A stretch of DNA of 64,000 nucleotides from Vitis vinifera (taxonomy: Eukaryota; Streptophyta; Magnoliopsida; Vitales; Vitaceae): NCBI RefSeq assembly GCF_030704535.1, contig NC_081821.1:5595001-5659000 (forward strand), in the 5' to 3' direction. How positions within the stretch are numbered: the stretch's first letter is position 1; the number at the start of each line of letters is the position of its first letter. The notes beneath the pieces were generated by a model. That model was not told the DNA's origin. It was given only the letters and a program-made list of their open reading frames with translations, and did no database searches. Position numbers and translations under genes: made by a program. Below are positions 60,902 through 64,000 of the stretch, one piece after another.

Positions 60902-63086
60902 ATGTTCGAACCACAACATTTCATGGATTTACACGACAACTCAAGTCTAGGAGACCCCAAATCCTGGCTTTCCGGCGATGACAACTCCTCTCCGATTCAC
61001 CGCCGGACTCAGTCCTCCTTGTCCTCCGCCTCCGCCGCCGGAACTGCTGCCAATGTTGACAGACTCCTCTTTAACGACCTCGTCGAGATCGTCCCTCTCG
61101 TTCAGTCTCTCATTGTCAGTTCTTTCTCCGCTCTTTTCTTTTAGGGTTTTTAATCTCTTTCCGAATTTGTTTGCTTTCGGAGATTTTGGAAAAATAAATA
61201 AATAAATTCAGGAAAATTTGGAAGGGGTCTTTTGTGTTTTTTTAACCCAAAAAGAGTGGGCTGGTGGTGTAATAGCTCAGTGGAGCGGGGGTTTTGGATA
61301 CTAAAGATGAGAAATTTAAGGGTTAAAGAAGTAATTTCTTTTTCTTTCTTTCATTTTCTCAGCAACCAAACAGGGGATTGTTGCCTGTTTTATTTCTAAA
61401 ATTTGAATTTGGCCAGGATCGGAAGGCGAGCAGTTCGTTCACCCGAGTTGGTGCAGTCACCTACACCAAGACGCCTTCAAGAGAATCTTTGTCCAGGAGG
61501 GTAAGAGCTCTGATCTAGGGTTTTAATTTATACATCGTTTTCATTTTTGTGAAAGCTTTGGCATTTTATGTTCAGTTTAATCGAAATAATGCGTTGCTTG
61601 GGTTGAATTATGGTTTTTCCCCCAAAACTTTACGTTATGTCTCTTGGTTACCAGTGGGCAATGTTTCTTTTGTTTATTTTTTCTGACTTTGGTGCGATTA
61701 AGGTGCAAAATATGATAATGTGAAGGGCGCTTGGGCTCTAATGATGTATAATTGAAGTCATTGGAAATGTTTACTTATTGATTATTATTTCTTTTACTGG
61801 AAGTAAAGTGCAGTGGCTCCCTTGCCAACATGTTGAGAAGATGATGCATTATAGATATTGAGATACTTTTTTCAGAAAAACACAAAACACCTGATTGTTA
61901 GGGCATGTAAGAGCGTTGAAGGGGTATGGAGTTGGAAATCTAATGTGAGACAAATGTTAGTATGCTTGCTAAACGAAATGCTGGTATGGAGTCTAAAAAA
62001 ATTAAGAAGTTCGACATAGAATTTATTTTTTATGTCTACACTGTCATAGAATGCTATGTGGAAATAAGAGCAAAATGTTGGTGTTTTTGTTTGAGAAGAG
62101 TGTGCACTCATGGTCATTTGTAATTTTTTGTTGTTCTATTCAGTGTATGATAATTATTGAAAATAGAAGATTAAGATGTAGCATTCAGTTGCCTATCAAA
62201 AAGCCTATAAGAAAAAGGATGTAGAATTCAGATGAGTGATTATACAAGTCCCTTCATTCTTGTTGCTTGAGCATCATGATAGCATTGCAGGGCTGCAAAT
62301 GCTGACATAAAGCCTTTTTTTGATAGGCAAGAGGATTATATATAGAAAGCACCAAAATAAAAGGCGCAACAAAGTACACACGATGTATACATTTGTCTCC
62401 AAAACAAGGACAGTGAGAAGAAAAAGTAAGAAGCAAAAAAAAAAAAAAAAACCTTATCGTTACTTAGAACTAATCCAATTAACAAAACCTAAAATAGTTA
62501 AAGACTGGTCATCTATATGCACCCAATCAAAAATTCATGAAAGATAGCTTAATTGCTTGCTCTAATTGTTCGGAGTCTTCAAAAGCCCTCATGTTTCTTT
62601 TCTTCCAAAATAGACACAAAGGAGTGGTCCTCCAAGCTTTTTGGCTTTTCTAGCCCATGAAGGTTCCATGCCAGCTCAATAGAGGTTCTCTTACTGTTGA
62701 CCATCACTTTTCTTTTGTTGCAGTTTTCTGAACTGAAAGGGAGAAATACAGCTCAATCTATCCCCACAAAAAAGCGAAGGGACCATGGAGAAAAGGACCA
62801 GGGAAGGAATGGTAGCAATAACCAAGATGGATGTGCTGATGGCTTCTCACTTTTCTCCTCTAGGGCTGTGGCATCAGAGAAGGACAAAGAAGAGCTTATT
62901 GCATTGAGGGAACAAGTGGAGGATTTACAGAGGAAATTAGCAGAGAAAGATGAACTCCTGAAATCAGCAGAGATTTCAAAGAGCCAGATGTCTGCTGTTC
63001 ATGATAAACTAGATGAACTGAAGCAACAGGTAGCAGAAAAGGACTCTTTAATTAAATCTACTCAACTACAACTTTCTGATGCGAAG
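60902..63086 (+). CDS. MPB2C: MPB2C-like microtubule-binding coiled-coil protein (partial, continues past 64000)
   Basis: Three coding exons: 60902-61114, 61417-61500 and 62724-63086, 660 nt or 220 codons so far, all in phase 0 with GT-AG junctions; the next exon lies beyond the window. The N-terminus has an RRTQSSLSSASAAGTAANVD stretch followed by RLLFNDLVEIVPLVQSLIDR and YTKTPSRESLSRR. From about residue 150 the sequence is heptad-rich coiled coil (KEELIALREQVEDLQRKLAE and on). I recognise it as the protein described as movement protein binding protein 2C, a plant microtubule-associated protein involved in cortical microtubule arrangement and in restraining cell-to-cell movement. The match is from memory. 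Family length is about 325 aa, so roughly 100 residues are missing. Intron 2 (61501-62723) holds a LINE tail ending about 25 bp before the acceptor; intron 3 holds another. Confidence 0.8.
62313..62700 (-). mobile_element. 5'-truncated LINE in intron 2 of the MPB2C-like gene
   Basis: On the minus strand, 62690 to about 62530 encodes decayed LINE C-terminal sequence: a SWHGTFMG start, then AWRTTPLCLFWKKRNMRAFE, which matches the plant L1-type AWxxxPLCLFWxIWxERNxRxF motif. It continues to a 3' end with GTATACATCGTGTGTAC and TTGCCTATCAAAAAAA, the poly-A appearing as T at 62313-62319. It carries stops and is dead. It is antisense to the host gene. Confidence 0.7.
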
Positions 63087-63777
63087 GTATGCTATTGCTT
63101 TTGTCTATCTGTTAGTTGAATGAATGTCTTTGTTTTACAATATGATTGTAACTTGTGACTTGCTATTTTGTTGTGGTCATCCTTTTAGCATGATTATATG
63201 CATGCATCATGTCATTGTACTGCAATGCCTAGTGAAACCAAATCATCGATATGGATATAAGAAAATAGACTGAGGCAGCTAAAGGGTGTGGTATTATATG
63301 TTCGCTACTGAAGTTTGCATTGTATGGCATCTTATGTTTGGAGGAGCTTAGAAGGTTGGGAAATTCAGGCTCTTCAGGGGTGAGAGTCTATAGAACTTTT
63401 TATGCAGCTAGCCTTCATAAGATGGGAGATCTTAGGTCTTTAAGGTGACCTTTTATTTACCTAGCACTTCTTTGAATAAGTTGGGAGATCTTTGGTCTTT
63501 AGTAAATTCAGTAGGCCATTAATTGGCTCATTCTTAAGTCTTGCAAATTAAGGAGATTCTTGTCCTCAGGTACAGGAACTTCTTGGAAGACCCTAGTTCT
63601 GTTTGAAAATGCCTCTCATTTGAATAGCACTTTTGAAATAGCTACTCAGCATCATTCATCTGGTTTCTAGGTGGGAAATTCCTAACAAAAGTGTCTATGC
63701 AAAGTCAATGCAGAAATGATCTTATCTCATGATTTCCCCTTTGCCTTCATCATTGGTTATTTAATTATTGGAAAGGG
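63087..63777 (+). other. Intron 3 of the MPB2C-like gene
   Basis: Follows donor GTATGC at 63087. No exon was recognised up to the window end. A short imperfect duplication of GGGAGATCTTAGGTCTTTA / GGGAGATCTTTGGTCTTTA lies near 63423 and 63482. Confidence 0.55.
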
Positions 63778-64000
63778 TTTTTTTTTTTTTTTTTTTTGAT
63801 AAGCAACCAGAAAATATAGGTATATATATAGAAAAGGAAAGGGTGGTACAAAACAGAAAGGCTAAAGTTCACCAAAGTACACCGGGAGTATACAAAAAGG
63901 AACCAAGGTAAAAAAGACAAAAAAAAAAAAAAAAGGAAGAAAGGGGGCAAAGAAAGGAAAGTACCACCTGCCCAACAATTACTTAGCTCCTAACCAACAG
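63778..64000 (-). mobile_element. LINE/SINE 3' tail at the right edge
   Basis: A run of about 20 T (63778-63797) followed by GATAAGCAACC and, about 85 bp on, GGGAGTATACAAAAAGG is the reverse complement of a plant LINE 3' end. The element runs out of the window. It shares layout with the pieces at 62313 and 4359. Confidence 0.6.

Noticed and set aside
61261-61300. TAATAGCTCAGTGGAGCGGG, resembling a tRNA box A
   Set aside because: No box B at the right distance and no stems; chance match in intron 1 of the MPB2C-like gene.
1-64000. CRISPR arrays, prokaryotic operons, integrated virus genes
   Set aside because: None seen. All tandem repeats are contiguous or LTR-type rather than spacer-separated, and no viral coding region was recognised.

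Overview
This is a stretch of nuclear DNA from a eudicot plant. The evidence is intron-rich genes with canonical plant splice sites, AT-rich introns and spacers, dicot-type LTR retrotransposon pieces, SINE and LINE tails inside introns, and products found only in plants (a Dof transcription factor, an MPB2C-like microtubule protein). The repeat families look like those of grapevine (Vitis), but that is an impression from memory and no database was searched.

Six protein-coding genes can be supported. (1) 2485-8626, minus: BSD-domain protein, six coding exons rebuilt (302 aa). (2) 9936-16245, plus: DPB2, the B subunit of DNA polymerase epsilon, 13 coding exons rebuilt (528 aa); two of its introns have U12-type splice signals, one of them AT-AC. 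Genes 1 and 2 are divergent and share a spacer of about 1.3 kb. (3) 29882-30784, plus: SAM-domain protein in one coding exon. (4) 42564-43439, plus: Dof zinc-finger factor close to DOF5.4/OBP4. (5) 46190-47955, minus: plant-specific gar2-related acidic protein, with a spliced C-terminal exon and a puzzling 5' end. (6) 60902 to beyond the right edge, plus: MPB2C-like coiled-coil microtubule protein, of which only the first three coding exons are visible.

Between genes 2 and 3 (about 16.9-28.2 kb) lies a retroelement-rich block. It holds a decayed antisense copia pol, a strongly G-poor, C-rich tract, a gypsy-type LTR end, LTR pieces with an ACCGG-rich tandem array, and a complete small non-autonomous LTR element with a CACCA target duplication. 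Smaller insertions (SINE, hAT MITE, LINE tails) sit inside introns. The 51-60 kb interval is AT-rich spacer with MITE-like palindromes, LTR remnants and a tandem repeat of about 315 bp.

The genes form no common pathway; this is ordinary euchromatin with nested repeats. The observations most worth checking are the two U12 introns in DPB2, the intact small LTR element, the frame break at the 5' end of gene 5, and the unidentified 17.6-21.1 kb segment.
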